Part shown: positions 26,657-37,000 of the stretch, one piece after another | Layout of the letters: the number at the start of each line of letters is the position of its first letter | Numbering within the stretch: the first letter of the stretch is position 1 | From: Hymenobacter sp. BT559 | GTDB lineage: Bacteria; Bacteroidota; Bacteroidia; Cytophagales; Hymenobacteraceae | DNA: 64,000 nucleotides | Reading direction: 5' to 3' | NCBI RefSeq assembly: GCF_016427535.1 | Contig: NZ_JAELXV010000002.1 | Span: 434,001 to 498,000 of the forward strand | Translations under genes and position numbers: made by a program | Notes under the pieces: model-generated | The model's database searches: none | Seen by the model: only the letters and a program-made list of their open reading frames with translations | What the model was told of the DNA's origin: nothing

Positions 26657-29600
26657 TTAAAAATCGTGGCCCAGCGTGAGGTAGGGTTTGGGTGCGGTAC
26701 GGATACCGTTTTCTTCGCCCCAAGCAAAGTCGAACTTGGTGTAGAAGCCCAGCATGGTAGTGCGCACGCCTACGCCGTAGCCTATCAGCAGCGGGTTGCG
26801 GTAGTTGATAACCGTGCCCGAGAAGAACGTGTTGTTCTTGAAGTTTACGGTATTATTCGAGTTGCTCTCGCTGAATGGGTTGCCACCGTTGTAGGCCGTG
26901 CCCGCATCCACAAAGCCCACGAACTCTAGGTTGCGGAAGAAGCCCGAGTAGATGGGCCGACGCGACAGGTACTGCACGATGGGGAAGCGCAGCTCGCTAT
27001 TGAAGAGCACATAGCTGCGGCCCGTGCGCCGGCTCAGGTCGAAGCCGCGCAGGTTGGTCACAAACTGCTGGTTGAAGATGGAAGTGGGGTCGGGCAGGGG
27101 CGTTAGCAGCTGCTGGTCGCTGTACTTCTGAAACAGCCAGTTGTCCATGCCTCCGAGGCGGAAGGTCTGGAGGTTGGGTCCGAAGAAGCTGCCGAAGCTG
27201 GCGCGGTTGGCCCACACCAGCTGGCGGTGCAGCTTCTGGTAGTGGCGCAGGTCAACGTAAAACTTACCAAAGTCGCCCGAGGAGTTGCCTACTTGGCGCT
27301 GCTGCAAGATGCCCACTTTCATGCGGGTGCCCAGTAGCATGTTCACGCCCGTCGAGCGCGAGTTGTCGAACACCAGCTCGGCGTTGTAGCCTAGGTAGTT
27401 GGCGTGGGTATCTAGCTCGGCATTGGTGTTGCCGGTTTGGGTGCGCGATACGGTTTCAAACAGCGGGCCGCCGCGCACGCTCAGGTTGTGGGTGAGAGGG
27501 TAGGCCACGGTGGGCGCCACCCGGTGGCGGCCGTAGCGCGTGAGGCCGATGTTGCTATACTGCGTGTCGAAGAAGTACGCCTGCTTTTGGTACGTGATGC
27601 CCCAATCGACGCGGTGCGTCACGTTGGTGTACGACAGGCTGATGTTGCTGGTGCGCAAGTCGAGCTGCCCAAACAAGTTGGCCTGAATACGCTGATTTTC
27701 AAACGCGTCCGACAGGTTAGCTTGCAGCGACACCCCAAAGCCAATCAGCGGGTCCACGGCGATGCCCGTCAGCAGGTTGTCGGCCATGAAGCGGGTATCG
27801 TAGCGGTAGGGCCCAGATAGCGCCGGCGCAGCAGCCTTGGCAACAGAGGGCGCTACGGCCGTTTTGGTGCTGCGCCGCGGCCGCACCGGGATGGCCGGGT
27901 CATCGTCATCCTCAAACTGGTAGTTGTTGGTATTGACGGTGTTGCTGCCCCGGCGCTTAGCTGCCGACTGCGGCACGCCATTGTTGGGGTCGGCCGGCAC
28001 GGTAGCGGGGGCGGGGGCCGTAGTGGCGGGGTCGGTGGCTGGGGCGGCCGCCGTAGTAGGCGCGGGCGCTGGCGCCGGAGCAGGCGCCGCCGGTTTTACC
28101 GGCGCCGGGGCAGGCTGCGAGCGAGCTTCTAGGGTTTGCTGGCGCGCCGTCTTACCTAGGAACAACTCGGTGGGCAGCTCAAACTTGGGGTACACGTAGA
28201 GCAAGTCGCGGGCCTGCACCTGCGGCACAAAAGCCAGCGCCTGGCTACCTAGGTTGTAGTCAAAATCCTGAATGTTAGATGGGAAGTTGGTAACTGGCTT
28301 GCGCTGCTTAGTGACCAATGAATAGCGATAGACGCTGCGAATGCCACTTTCCTCGCCTAGGTACAGAATTTCATCGTTAGAAATCGGACGCGGGCGCGAC
28401 TCGTTCGAAATCGTGCTGACGATGGTTTCAACCGGCTTATCACGCCCATCGAGGTGATAGATAAACAGGTCGTAGTTGTTTACCACGTTCGGGAACGACG
28501 CTGGCCGCGCCCGGCCCGTCGAATCGAGGTAGCGGTTGGAGCTGAACACAATAGCCTGGCCATTGGGCATGAACGCCGCCTGCTGGTCATCGAACAAGTC
28601 GTCGGTCAATTTTTCGGGCTGGCGGCTGCCGGCTTTTAGCAGGTAGATGTCATTCTGTCCATTCTTGATAGCGCTAAAGACCAGCGACTTGCCGTCGGGC
28701 GAATAGTTGAGGTCGAGCACCTGGTCGTAGGTGTCAAAAATGCTAGCGGGCCGGTTGATGCGGATGGCGCCGCGCAGCCGCTGCACAATGCCATCGCCAT
28801 CGGCGTCGTGCAGGCGCAGGGCCATTTTGCCGCGGCTCAGCTCTGCCACGGCCACCTGGCCATTGCCGCGCCAGGCTAGGGCGGGCAGGCGGCCTTCTAC
28901 TTGCTGCTCGGGGGTTTTGTAGCCATTGTGCAGCAGCACGTGGCGGTGCGAGCCATCGCGATTGGCCACCACCACCCGGAAGCGGCCTTGCTCGTTCACG
29001 GCATAAGCCACGCGCTGGCCGTCGGGGCTAAGCACGGGCTGCGAAAACAGCTCGAGGCCCCGCCGATTGCGCGAGCTGCGCCGCGCTGCATCGGCCGGCT
29101 GCGAGAGGGCTGCAATGGCCGGCTGGGTATTCAGCGTGCGGTAGTAGTTGACCCAGTTGCGCAGAAATACCTTGAACGGCACGTTCAAGGATGAGCTGAT
29201 ACCGACTTCCACATCGCGGGTGATGCGCGTGAGGTTCAAGATGTTCTGCACCGCGCCGTAGCCATAGCGCTCGGCCACGTAGTTCCAGATGCTTTGGCCG
29301 GCCAGCTGCGGGTTGCGCACGAAGAAGGGCGCTGTGCGGTTGCCGGTAGGGTACTGCCGCACCATGTCGCGCATGTAGCCGTCCATGTCCACGCTCCAGC
29401 CCTCGGCGGCGTAGGCCGAGGCGCCACCCACAAACCAGTCGGGCAGCTGCAAGAGGTAGTTGCTCTGCAACACTTCGCGCAGCGAGCCGCCGTACATCAT
29501 GTCGTTGAGCAGCACCTGGGTTATCTGGAAGCTCATCTCGCGCTTGAAGTCGGTCTGGCGGCCGCCGAAGGCGATTTCGACCTTGCTCATGCGGGCCAGC

Positions 29601-30007
29601 TGGGCCTCGCCACCGTTCACGGTGTTGGGCGCGGGCAGGCCAATGTTGCTTTGGCGCAGGTCGCCCACCGAGTTATAGAGCATCAGCGTGGTCTTGCTGT
29701 AGGGGTAGTACCCCACCAGCGCCGTAATGCGCTGTAGCTCCTGTTCGGCGTACTCTGCAGCACGGCGGGCACTGGCTTCGCCCCCGCCGTAGAAGTACAC
29801 GTTAAAGTTCTGGGTCGAGTAAAACTGCCAGTTGAGGTTCTTGTACTGAATGCGTACCCGGCCAAACGGCTCCTGCGCTAGCTGGGCCCGGGCGGCGGGC
29901 CCGCTCAGTAGTATCAGTGCCCCCGCCGCCACGGCGGTGGCCCACCCGCGCGGTCCCGTTTGCATATTGCCGGCAGCGGCCCGGCAGCCATTGAGGAAAG
30001 GTTTCAC
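26657..30007 (-). CDS. Peptidase MA-like / TolB-type propeller / Omp85-like barrel fusion protein
   Basis: 1116 aa from GTG 30007; ATG 29965 (MQTGPRGWATAV) is an equally good start with a cleaner signal peptide. After the signal peptide comes a gluzincin-like domain (about 45-290) with the typical LPDWFVGGASAYAAEGW, but where HExxH is expected there is SFQITQV. So it lacks the zinc site. A PD40/TolB-like beta-propeller follows (about 310-620; repeats such as SPDGKSLVFSAIKNGQNDIYLL), then an Ala/Pro-rich linker (about 645-700) and a C-terminal bacterial-surface-antigen type barrel ending LTLGHDF. I infer an outer-membrane protein with a periplasmic propeller. Function unknown. Confidence 0.8.
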   Translation of the reverse strand: MKPFLNGCRAAAGNMQTGPRGWATAVAAGALILLSGPAARAQLAQEPFGRVRIQYKNLNWQFYSTQNFNVYFYGGGEASARRAAEYAEQELQRITALVGYYPYSKTTLMLYNSVGDLRQSNIGLPAPNTVNGGEAQLARMSKVEIAFGGRQTDFKREMSFQITQVLLNDMMYGGSLREVLQSNYLLQLPDWFVGGASAYAAEGWSVDMDGYMRDMVRQYPTGNRTAPFFVRNPQLAGQSIWNYVAERYGYGAVQNILNLTRITRDVEVGISSSLNVPFKVFLRNWVNYYRTLNTQPAIAALSQPADAARRSSRNRRGLELFSQPVLSPDGQRVAYAVNEQGRFRVVVANRDGSHRHVLLHNGYKTPEQQVEGRLPALAWRGNGQVAVAELSRGKMALRLHDADGDGIVQRLRGAIRINRPASIFDTYDQVLDLNYSPDGKSLVFSAIKNGQNDIYLLKAGSRQPEKLTDDLFDDQQAAFMPNGQAIVFSSNRYLDSTGRARPASFPNVVNNYDLFIYHLDGRDKPVETIVSTISNESRPRPISNDEILYLGEESGIRSVYRYSLVTKQRKPVTNFPSNIQDFDYNLGSQALAFVPQVQARDLLYVYPKFELPTELFLGKTARQQTLEARSQPAPAPVKPAAPAPAPAPAPTTAAAPATDPATTAPAPATVPADPNNGVPQSAAKRRGSNTVNTNNYQFEDDDDPAIPVRPRRSTKTAVAPSVAKAAAPALSGPYRYDTRFMADNLLTGIAVDPLIGFGVSLQANLSDAFENQRIQANLFGQLDLRTSNISLSYTNVTHRVDWGITYQKQAYFFDTQYSNIGLTRYGRHRVAPTVAYPLTHNLSVRGGPLFETVSRTQTGNTNAELDTHANYLGYNAELVFDNSRSTGVNMLLGTRMKVGILQQRQVGNSSGDFGKFYVDLRHYQKLHRQLVWANRASFGSFFGPNLQTFRLGGMDNWLFQKYSDQQLLTPLPDPTSIFNQQFVTNLRGFDLSRRTGRSYVLFNSELRFPIVQYLSRRPIYSGFFRNLEFVGFVDAGTAYNGGNPFSESNSNNTVNFKNNTFFSGTVINYRNPLLIGYGVGVRTTMLGFYTKFDFAWGEENGIRTAPKPYLTLGHDF

Positions 30008-30073
30008 GGCAAATTAATCAGGGGGTAAAAACGGGAGAGAAGGTGAGCGCCAAGCGGTCGGCGCGGGGGAGCG

Positions 30074-31195
30074 CTACTCAAACGCACGGGCGGGCGGCTT
30101 ATTTTCTAGTGAATCGGCAAGGTACAGTTTGTGGTAGCGTGCTACGTCTACCTCGGGCCATAGCTCGCCCTGGCCCCCTAGGTAGTCGGCCAGCAGCGCG
30201 GCCAGCCGAGGTGCCAGCGACACGCCCTTGGAGCCAAAGCCGCCACAGATGCTCAGCCACGGCAAAGCGGGGTGGCGGCCCAGCAGTGGGCGGCGGTCGC
30301 GCACGGCGGGCCGCACGCCGCGCCGCAGCCCCAGCACCTGGTAGGGCAGGGGCGTGAGGCCCGTGAGGCGGCCCGTCAGCTCGGCTTCGCCCTCGCCCGA
30401 CCCGGCCGGCTCAAACGGCGGCCACCGGTAGGTAGCGCCCACCCGAAACCGCCCTGGCCCATCGGGCACCACGTAGGCGCCCCGATTGAGCGCCTGGGCC
30501 GCCGTCAGGCCGGGTACTTCTACCGTCAGCACCTCGCCTTGGTTAGGCGTGAGGGGCAGCCAGGCAAAGTACGGGCACTGCAAGGCTGCTGCGCCCTGGC
30601 AGCACACTACCTGCCGGGCGCGCACCTGCCCCGGCGCGTAGCTAACGTCGGCTGTGCCGCTAACGAGGGCTTCCCACTGAAAAGTTTCTTCGCGCAGCCA
30701 ACCCTCGGCGCGGCCCTGCTGGGCCAGGGCGGCCAGCAGCTCGGCCACGCGCACGTAGCCGCCGCCGCGCAGCCAAGCTCCGCCGTGCGGGGCCAGCAGG
30801 CCCGCCTGTTCGATGGGCGCCGTGTCGATGGCTGCTACGAAGCCCGCCCACGGCTCGGCGGCGGCGCGGGCTACCATCTGCTGCTGCTCTTGCGCCGAGC
30901 CAAATACTTTCAGAATAGGCGTTTCAACTAGAAATTTAATGTCTAGGTCACGCTCTAGGTCCTGGTAGTAGGCCACGGCGTAGGGTAGCGTATCGAGGGC
31001 GCGCCAAGTGAGGGCAAAGCGCTTGCCCGCCACGGGGTTCATAAGGCCAGCGGCTACCCGCGAGGCGGTATCAGGACTGGGTTCGTCGTACACCAGCACG
31101 CGGTGGCCGCGCCCGCGCAGCTTGCGCGCCAGCAGTGCCCCCGCCAGCCCGTGGCCGATGAGCAGGTAATCGTATAGGTCGAAATCAGTTGACAT
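30074..31195 (-). CDS. FAD-dependent oxidoreductase, DAO family
   Basis: 373 aa from ATG 31195. The N-terminal FAD motif is YLLIGHGLAGALLARKLRGRGHRVLVYDE (about 9-37). Here the third Gly region is GHGLAG. Further features are the substrate-lobe block SRVAAGLMNPVAGKR and the C-terminal SICGGFGSKGVSLAPRLA that closes the FAD site. It is similar to glycine oxidase and MnmC-like DAO domains; the substrate is unknown. A longer start (31234) runs into the divergent promoter region and is less likely. It is divergent from the MBL hydrolase gene. Confidence 0.8.
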   Translation of the reverse strand: MSTDFDLYDYLLIGHGLAGALLARKLRGRGHRVLVYDEPSPDTASRVAAGLMNPVAGKRFALTWRALDTLPYAVAYYQDLERDLDIKFLVETPILKVFGSAQEQQQMVARAAAEPWAGFVAAIDTAPIEQAGLLAPHGGAWLRGGGYVRVAELLAALAQQGRAEGWLREETFQWEALVSGTADVSYAPGQVRARQVVCCQGAAALQCPYFAWLPLTPNQGEVLTVEVPGLTAAQALNRGAYVVPDGPGRFRVGATYRWPPFEPAGSGEGEAELTGRLTGLTPLPYQVLGLRRGVRPAVRDRRPLLGRHPALPWLSICGGFGSKGVSLAPRLAALLADYLGGQGELWPEVDVARYHKLYLADSLENKPPARAFE

Positions 31196-31204
31196 TCTGT
31201 TAAG

Positions 31205-31235
31205 CAAGATACGGGCGGCGCGGTGAGGAGCCAAT
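31205..31235 (-). promoter_or_regulatory. Candidate promoter of the FAD oxidoreductase
   Basis: On the minus strand TTG, 20 bp, then TATCTTGC: one base off the TAnnTTTG consensus with a typical spacing. It lies about 10 bp before the ATG. Confidence 0.35.
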
Positions 31236-31342
31236 TAGCTTCTGCAAAGAACAAGTAGGGCGTAGCGTGGAAGCGAAGTCTGCGCTGCGGGGCTGCCCTG
31301 CCCCTAGGTCACTCCTAACCCCGGCTAACCAGCTAAACCGAA

Positions 31343-31350
31343 TACCTTTG
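31343..31350 (+). promoter_or_regulatory. Candidate -7 element of MBL hydrolase gene
   Basis: TACCTTTG ends 5 bp before the ATG at 31356, which would make the transcript leaderless or nearly so. Confidence 0.45.
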
Positions 31351-31355
31351 TCACT

Positions 31356-32000
31356 ATGCTTCGCATTGTCAGCTTCACCTTCAACGGCTTCGCCGAAAAC
31401 ACCTATCTGCTCATCGACGAGGCCACCCGGGCCACGGCCATCGTGGACCCCGGCGCCTACTCGCGGGCCGAGCAGCAAACACTACGCGACTACGTGGCCG
31501 AGCACGAGCTGGATATTAAGCTTTTGCTCAATACCCACGCCCACATCGACCACGTGCTCGGCAATGCCTTCGTGCTAAATACCTATCCCGGCATCCCCTT
31601 TTTGCTGCACGCCCTCGACCTGCCCACCCTGCGGGCAGTGCACACTTACGCGGGCCCCTATGGCTTTGCTAATTATGAGCCTGCCGAGCCTACCGGCGAG
31701 CTGGTGGCCGGGCAGGTAATCAAGCTGGGCGAGAGCGAGCTAAGCGTGCGCTTTGCGCCGGGCCACGCGCCGGGCCACGTCGTGTTTTACGACGAAGCCG
31801 GCGGGCAGCTAGTGGGCGGCGACGTGCTGTTTAAAAGCAGCATCGGCCGCACCGACCTACCGGGCGGCGACCACAATACGTTGCTTAAAAGCATTAAAGA
31901 AGAGCTACTAACTCTGCCCGACGCTACGGTGGTGTACCCCGGCCACGGCCCCACTACCACCATCGGCGCCGAGCGGCGCTCGAATCCGTTTTTGGTGTAA
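31356..32000 (+). CDS. MBL-fold metallo-hydrolase (glyoxalase II-like)
   Basis: 214 aa, complete metallo-beta-lactamase fold. Metal ligands are visible as THAHIDH (H61, H63, D65, H66), the later GHAPGHVVFY His, GGDVLF with its Asp, and YPGHGPTT with the last His. This arrangement fits the YcbL/glyoxalase II-like group that hydrolyses thioesters such as S-lactoylglutathione-type compounds; the true substrate is unknown. There is no signal peptide. A -7 element lies just before the start. Confidence 0.9.
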   Translation: MLRIVSFTFNGFAENTYLLIDEATRATAIVDPGAYSRAEQQTLRDYVAEHELDIKLLLNTHAHIDHVLGNAFVLNTYPGIPFLLHALDLPTLRAVHTYAGPYGFANYEPAEPTGELVAGQVIKLGESELSVRFAPGHAPGHVVFYDEAGGQLVGGDVLFKSSIGRTDLPGGDHNTLLKSIKEELLTLPDATVVYPGHGPTTTIGAERRSNPFLV

Positions 32001-32021
32001 ACAACCTAGCTATAGAAGCTC

Positions 32022-33212
32022 ATGCGGGTTTTTCTACAAGTAGCCGCGTTAGTGCTGCTAGGTCCTATGGCCTACGGCCAAGGACAGGTAAGTAGCAAAG
32101 TACTGGATAGACAGACCCATCAGCCCGTGCCTTACGCCAGTGTAGCCGTGCTGGGCAGCGCCGCTGGCACTACTAGCAACTCAGAAGGCGAGTTCGTTCT
32201 GACCCTGAAGACCTTGCCGGCTAAGCTAGTTGTGTCGCAGCTGAGCTATAAGCGCGACACGCTGGCCGTGGCCACGGCCAGTTCCCTAGGTACCATCGAG
32301 CTGGCACCCGCCCCCGTAACGCTGCCTATTGTAGAGATGGGTAGCTATACTGCCGAGTTGCTGCGTAAGGCCTACCGGGAGCTTCAGCGCAGCTACTCGA
32401 CTAAGCAGTATGGCCAAGCTTTCTATCGCCAGATAACTTATCTCGACGGCACGCCTACCGAAGTACAGGAAATGCTGTGGCACACCAAAGCCAGTAACGC
32501 CGGCTTGGAAGGTACAGCCTTGATGCAGGCGCGCTACGCAAAGCAAAAAGCTGCCTTGCTCAACTATAGGAATTTTTCCTACTTCACCAAAGACTTCAAC
32601 ATCTATTCTACTAAAGGCGATACAGCCCGCAAGGGGGCTATTCTAAGCCCCGACGCGGCGGAATATTACACGCTCAGACTAGTAGGTATCACGCAGCGCG
32701 ATGAGCAGAGCCTGGCTGAAGTGGCATTTGTGGGCAAGCCGGCATTTAACCCTCAGCACGTGCAGGGCTCGCTAGTTATTGACACCAACACGTATCAGAT
32801 ACTACGCTTCAAGGTAGGCATCGACCGGGAAATGCATGCCAATAATCCGACCTTCAAGTTCAAAGAAGGTCGAATGGAGTACGAAATCGTATTTCGGCCC
32901 ACGGCTACTGGCGCGGTACCCGACCACCTTACTACTACCCACACAGTAATACTGACGCGGCTGCTCAAGCCTGAGGTACAGCTGAGAGCATCGGCGCTGG
33001 CATACTTCTATAATTGGCAGGCCACACTGCCGGCCGGCCTTACCTATGCCGCTCCCAATGGAAAAGAATCAGACTTGGTCATGGTGAAGCAAGCGGCTTA
33101 TGACCCACTATTTTGGCGCGACAACCCCGTGGTGAAGCGCACCCCGCTGGAGGAAGGAGTTATCCGCGCCTTCGAGCAGCAAAAGTCTTTTGGCACGATG
33201 TTGACGGATTAG
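32022..33212 (+). CDS. CarboxypepD_reg-like domain envelope protein
   Basis: 396 aa. The signal peptide (about 1-20, PMAYGQG) is followed by a carboxypeptidase regulatory-like Ig domain (about 21-95: SKVLDRQTHQPVPYASVAVLGSAAGTTSNSEGEF). After this comes a beta-rich body with SLVIDTNTYQILRFKVGID (about 249-267). This is the non-barrel cousin of SusC/TonB receptors, common in Bacteroidota and probably periplasmic or outer-membrane. Function unknown. It lies 22 bp after the MBL gene and 28 bp before pssA on the same strand. Confidence 0.8.
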   Translation: MRVFLQVAALVLLGPMAYGQGQVSSKVLDRQTHQPVPYASVAVLGSAAGTTSNSEGEFVLTLKTLPAKLVVSQLSYKRDTLAVATASSLGTIELAPAPVTLPIVEMGSYTAELLRKAYRELQRSYSTKQYGQAFYRQITYLDGTPTEVQEMLWHTKASNAGLEGTALMQARYAKQKAALLNYRNFSYFTKDFNIYSTKGDTARKGAILSPDAAEYYTLRLVGITQRDEQSLAEVAFVGKPAFNPQHVQGSLVIDTNTYQILRFKVGIDREMHANNPTFKFKEGRMEYEIVFRPTATGAVPDHLTTTHTVILTRLLKPEVQLRASALAYFYNWQATLPAGLTYAAPNGKESDLVMVKQAAYDPLFWRDNPVVKRTPLEEGVIRAFEQQKSFGTMLTD

Positions 33213-33240
33213 TCTATTTTTTCTATTTCTACATAATTAC

Positions 33241-33999
33241 TTGAAAAAGCACTTACCCAACACGCTCACCTGCATCAACCTGCTGTGCGGGTGCTTGGCG
33301 CTAACCTTTATCTTCCGAGGCGACCTAGTAATAGGCGCCTATCTGATAGGCATCGCGGCCGTGGCTGACTTCTTCGACGGCCTGCTGGCCCGGGCGTTGC
33401 GGGTGTCGTCGCCTATCGGCAAGGACCTAGACTCGCTGGCTGATATGGTGTCGTTTGGGGTAGTGCCGGGGGCAATTATGTACAAGCTGCTAATTGAGGC
33501 AATGGAACTAGGCCCTGGGCATGGTGATTTTGAGTTACCAAGTCTCATGCTGTTTTTGCCCTGCATAGGCTTTGTCATTAGTATTTTCTCGGCTCTGCGC
33601 TTAGCTAAGTTCAACAACGATACTCGCCAGACAACCTCATTCATTGGCCTGCCAACGCCAGCCTGCACGCTGGTAGTGGCTTCGCTGCCATTGATTTTGG
33701 CGAATGACACCTTTGGGCTTAGTCCGGTTATTCTGAACCAATGGCTGCTGGTAGGGCTGGCCGTAGTGCTCTCCGGTCTATTAGTAGCCGAGCTGCCGCT
33801 CTTTGCGCTGAAATTCAAGAATCTACGCTGGTTGGGCAATCGGCGGCGGTTTATTTTTGTGGCGCTGGCCCTAGGTATGGTAATTTGGCTGCGGGCTGCG
33901 GGCGTGCCGGTGGCGGTGCTGCTTTATGTGCTGCTGTCGGTGCCGGGCCGGGTGCGTAGCCGCGATGGCGTGGAGCCTAGCCCCAGCAGCCCGCAATAA
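33241..33999 (+). CDS. pssA: CDP-alcohol phosphatidyltransferase, phosphatidylserine synthase type
   Basis: 252 aa from a TTG start. The protein begins KKHLPNTLTCINLLCGC, the family's N-terminus, and no ATG exists near it. The CDP-alcohol motif is exact: D46-G47-x2-A50-R51-x8-G60-x3-D64-x3-D68. About seven to eight membrane helices fit. It makes phosphatidylserine from CDP-diacylglycerol and serine, the precursor of phosphatidylethanolamine. It precedes porU on the same strand with about 90 bp between. Confidence 0.9.
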   Translation: MKKHLPNTLTCINLLCGCLALTFIFRGDLVIGAYLIGIAAVADFFDGLLARALRVSSPIGKDLDSLADMVSFGVVPGAIMYKLLIEAMELGPGHGDFELPSLMLFLPCIGFVISIFSALRLAKFNNDTRQTTSFIGLPTPACTLVVASLPLILANDTFGLSPVILNQWLLVGLAVVLSGLLVAELPLFALKFKNLRWLGNRRRFIFVALALGMVIWLRAAGVPVAVLLYVLLSVPGRVRSRDGVEPSPSSPQ

Positions 34000-34092
34000 T
34001 TTGGCGAGCGGGCAGTTAGCGGAAACGTGGTCTGCGGATAGCAATTAGGAGCCTGGCCTTTCGGATATTTACGTGTTCAGTAACGGGTTTCT

Positions 34093-37000
34093 ATGCAAAG
34101 ACTTTTCCGCTTATTTGGGTTGTTAGTGCTGCTATGTGGTTGGGCGATGCCGGCCCGGGCGCAAAGCAGCGGCGAGCAAACCATTGCTACCCGCCTAAGC
34201 TGGGATACCTATGCTACCCTGGCACTTCCCAACGGTAGCACACGCAAAGTGCCTACTTTTCAGGGCGCCTACCACGGCACTGGCGAGACTGTGGGTACCC
34301 TCACCCTAAGGGTACCCGGCACCGTAGCCGCGGGCGCCGTGCGCGACGCGGTATATGAGCCCTTTTCGGCTGCTGATGCGGCGTTGCTGCGCACGGCCAC
34401 ACTGCCGGCGGTGCCCGGCGTGCGCGTGCGCTACGGAACCGAAGCCCGCCAGCCCGTCAGCTACGCCCTGGTGCAGCCGGTGCGCCGCAATGCTCAGACC
34501 GGCCAGCCCGAGCGCTTAGTCTCCTTTACTTACGCCTATCAGCTAGGCGATGCTTCGGCCAGTGCGGCGCGCACCACGGCCGTGCACACCTTTGCGCCAG
34601 CCTCGGTATTACGCACGGGCGATTGGTTTAAAATCGGGGTGCCGACCAGCGGCATCTACAAACTCGACCGGACCGCGCTGAGCAACCTAGGGCTGCCGGT
34701 GGCCTCCATCGACCCACGCCGGATTCAGATTTATGGTAACGCCACCGGTGTGCTGCCGCAGGCCAACGCCGCCCCGCGCCCCGACGACTTAGTGGAGAAC
34801 AATGTGCTGCTGGTGGGCGACAACAACGATGGGGTGTTTGATGCCGGCGAGTATTTCCTGTTTTATGCGCCGGGGCCGCACGTGTGGGCCATCGACAGCA
34901 CCAGCAAGGTGCCCACGGGCTTTCGCCACATCAACAACGTGTATGCTGACACGGCCTACTACTTCGTAACCGTAGGCAGCACCAGTGGCCGCCGGGTGCC
35001 CGCGGCGGCTGCGCCCGCTGGCTCGCCTACCGGCGCTCCTATCACCACATTTACCGACCGGCGCTTCTACGAGCACGACCTTACCAATCTGCTGCACTCG
35101 GGGCGGCATTGGCTAGGCGAACGCTTCGGTGCAGGTAGCGCACAAGAGTTTAGCTTCAATAGCGATAATTATACTAACCAGGCGCTCGCCGACCTGGTAC
35201 CGGGTAGCACGGCGCGCCTACGGGTAGCGGTGGCCGCTTCATCTCTGCAAAGCTCCTCTTTTCAGGTCAGTCTTAATGGTACCGCGTTGCCAACGACCTT
35301 GCCCGTAGCGGCCATTTCTACGGTGGCCTTCACCACGGTGGCCAATACCTACGTCGGTAACCTGACGACCACGCTGCCCGCCAGCCCGACCGCCGACCAA
35401 CGTGTGCGGCTCAGCTTCTCCTCCAACGACCCCAGCGCTACCACCAGCGGCTACCTCGACTACCTAGAGCTGCTAGTGCAGCGCCAACTGCGCCTGAGCG
35501 CCTCGGCGCTAGAGTTTCGGTCGCTGGCCCTGCGCGGCGCGGGCTCGGTAGGCACTTATGCCCTTGACAACGCTACTGGCGCCCAGGTGTGGGAAGTAAC
35601 CAATCCGCGTCGCCCCCTCGCCCAGACCTTAGCCAATGGTAGCTTCGCGGCCTACACCGACTCGGTGCGCGAGTACGTGGCGTTCCAGCCCGGCGGCACG
35701 TTTGATACCCCTAGGCTTTTTGGCAAAGTGGCAAACCAGAACCTGCACGCGCTCAATACTAATGGCACGCTGGACCTGGTAATAGTCACCTACCCGCCCT
35801 TCCGAGCGCAGGCCGAGCGGCTGGCTCAGCACCGCCGCACCTACAATGGCTTGAACGTGGCCGTGGTGACGACCAAAGAAGTTTTTAACGAGTATGCCTC
35901 GGGGGCACAGGATGTCACGGCCATCCGCGACCTGATGAAGCAGGTGTACGACCGCAACCCTAACCCCGCCAGCCGCCGCAACTACCTGCTGCTGTTCGGC
36001 GATGCGTCGTTCGATTATAAGTCCTCGGCCTTCAACGACCGAAGCAAGGAGCCGGCCTGGTGGAAAAGCAGCCGCCTGCCTTTCGGTAGCGATGCTAATC
36101 TTGACCCCGACCTCTACAACCAGAACTTAGTGCCGACCTACGAGTCGCGCGAGTCGTTTTTGCCCGTGGCGGGCAACCGGGCTTATGCCGAAGGCGTGTC
36201 TTCGTACTCGTCGGAAGACTACTTCGGTTTACTCGATGACAACGAGGGCACCTGGGCCGAGTTTGACGGTGGGCGCTACGAGGCCTGCGACATTGGAGTG
36301 GGGCGCATTCCGGTGCGGCCCCCGCGCCAGCGTCGCGACCAGGCCACCAACGATGAGCAGGCCCGGCAGGTAGTGAGTAAGCTGATTGCCTACGATTCGA
36401 CGGTGAGCTTTGGCAAGTGGCGCAACCGCCTTACTTTGACAGCCGATGACAATGACCCGGACATTGGCATGACCTTCACGACGGAGTCGGAATCCATTTT
36501 CGCCCCCGCCCTGCAAGCAGCCGAGCCGGCGTATAACATCCGCAAAAACTACCTCGACCTCTTTCCGCAGCAGAGCGTGGCAGCAGGCCAACGCTCGCCC
36601 GCGGCCGAAGCGGCCGTTAACGACGCTCTTAACCAAGGTTCGCTGCTGATTGGTTACACCGGCCACGGCGGCCCCAACGGCGTCACCGACGAGCGTCTCA
36701 TTACCACGGCCTCGCTGCTGGCCCTCACCAATCAGAATCGGCTCACGTTCTTCGTGACTGGTACTTGCGACCTCAGCACCTACGATAATCCCGACCTGAC
36801 CTCGGCTGGCGAGGCAGTACTGACCGACAATGCCACGGCCGGCGCGGTGGGCCTATTCACGACCACGCGGGTCGTCTACTCATATCAGAATACACAGCTG
36901 GTCAGCGCCTTCTACACGCAAGTGCTGGCTCGCAACGCCGCTGGCGACTTGCCCTACCTAGGCAACGCCAGCCGCCTCGCCAAGGTGACGGCCGCGGCCG

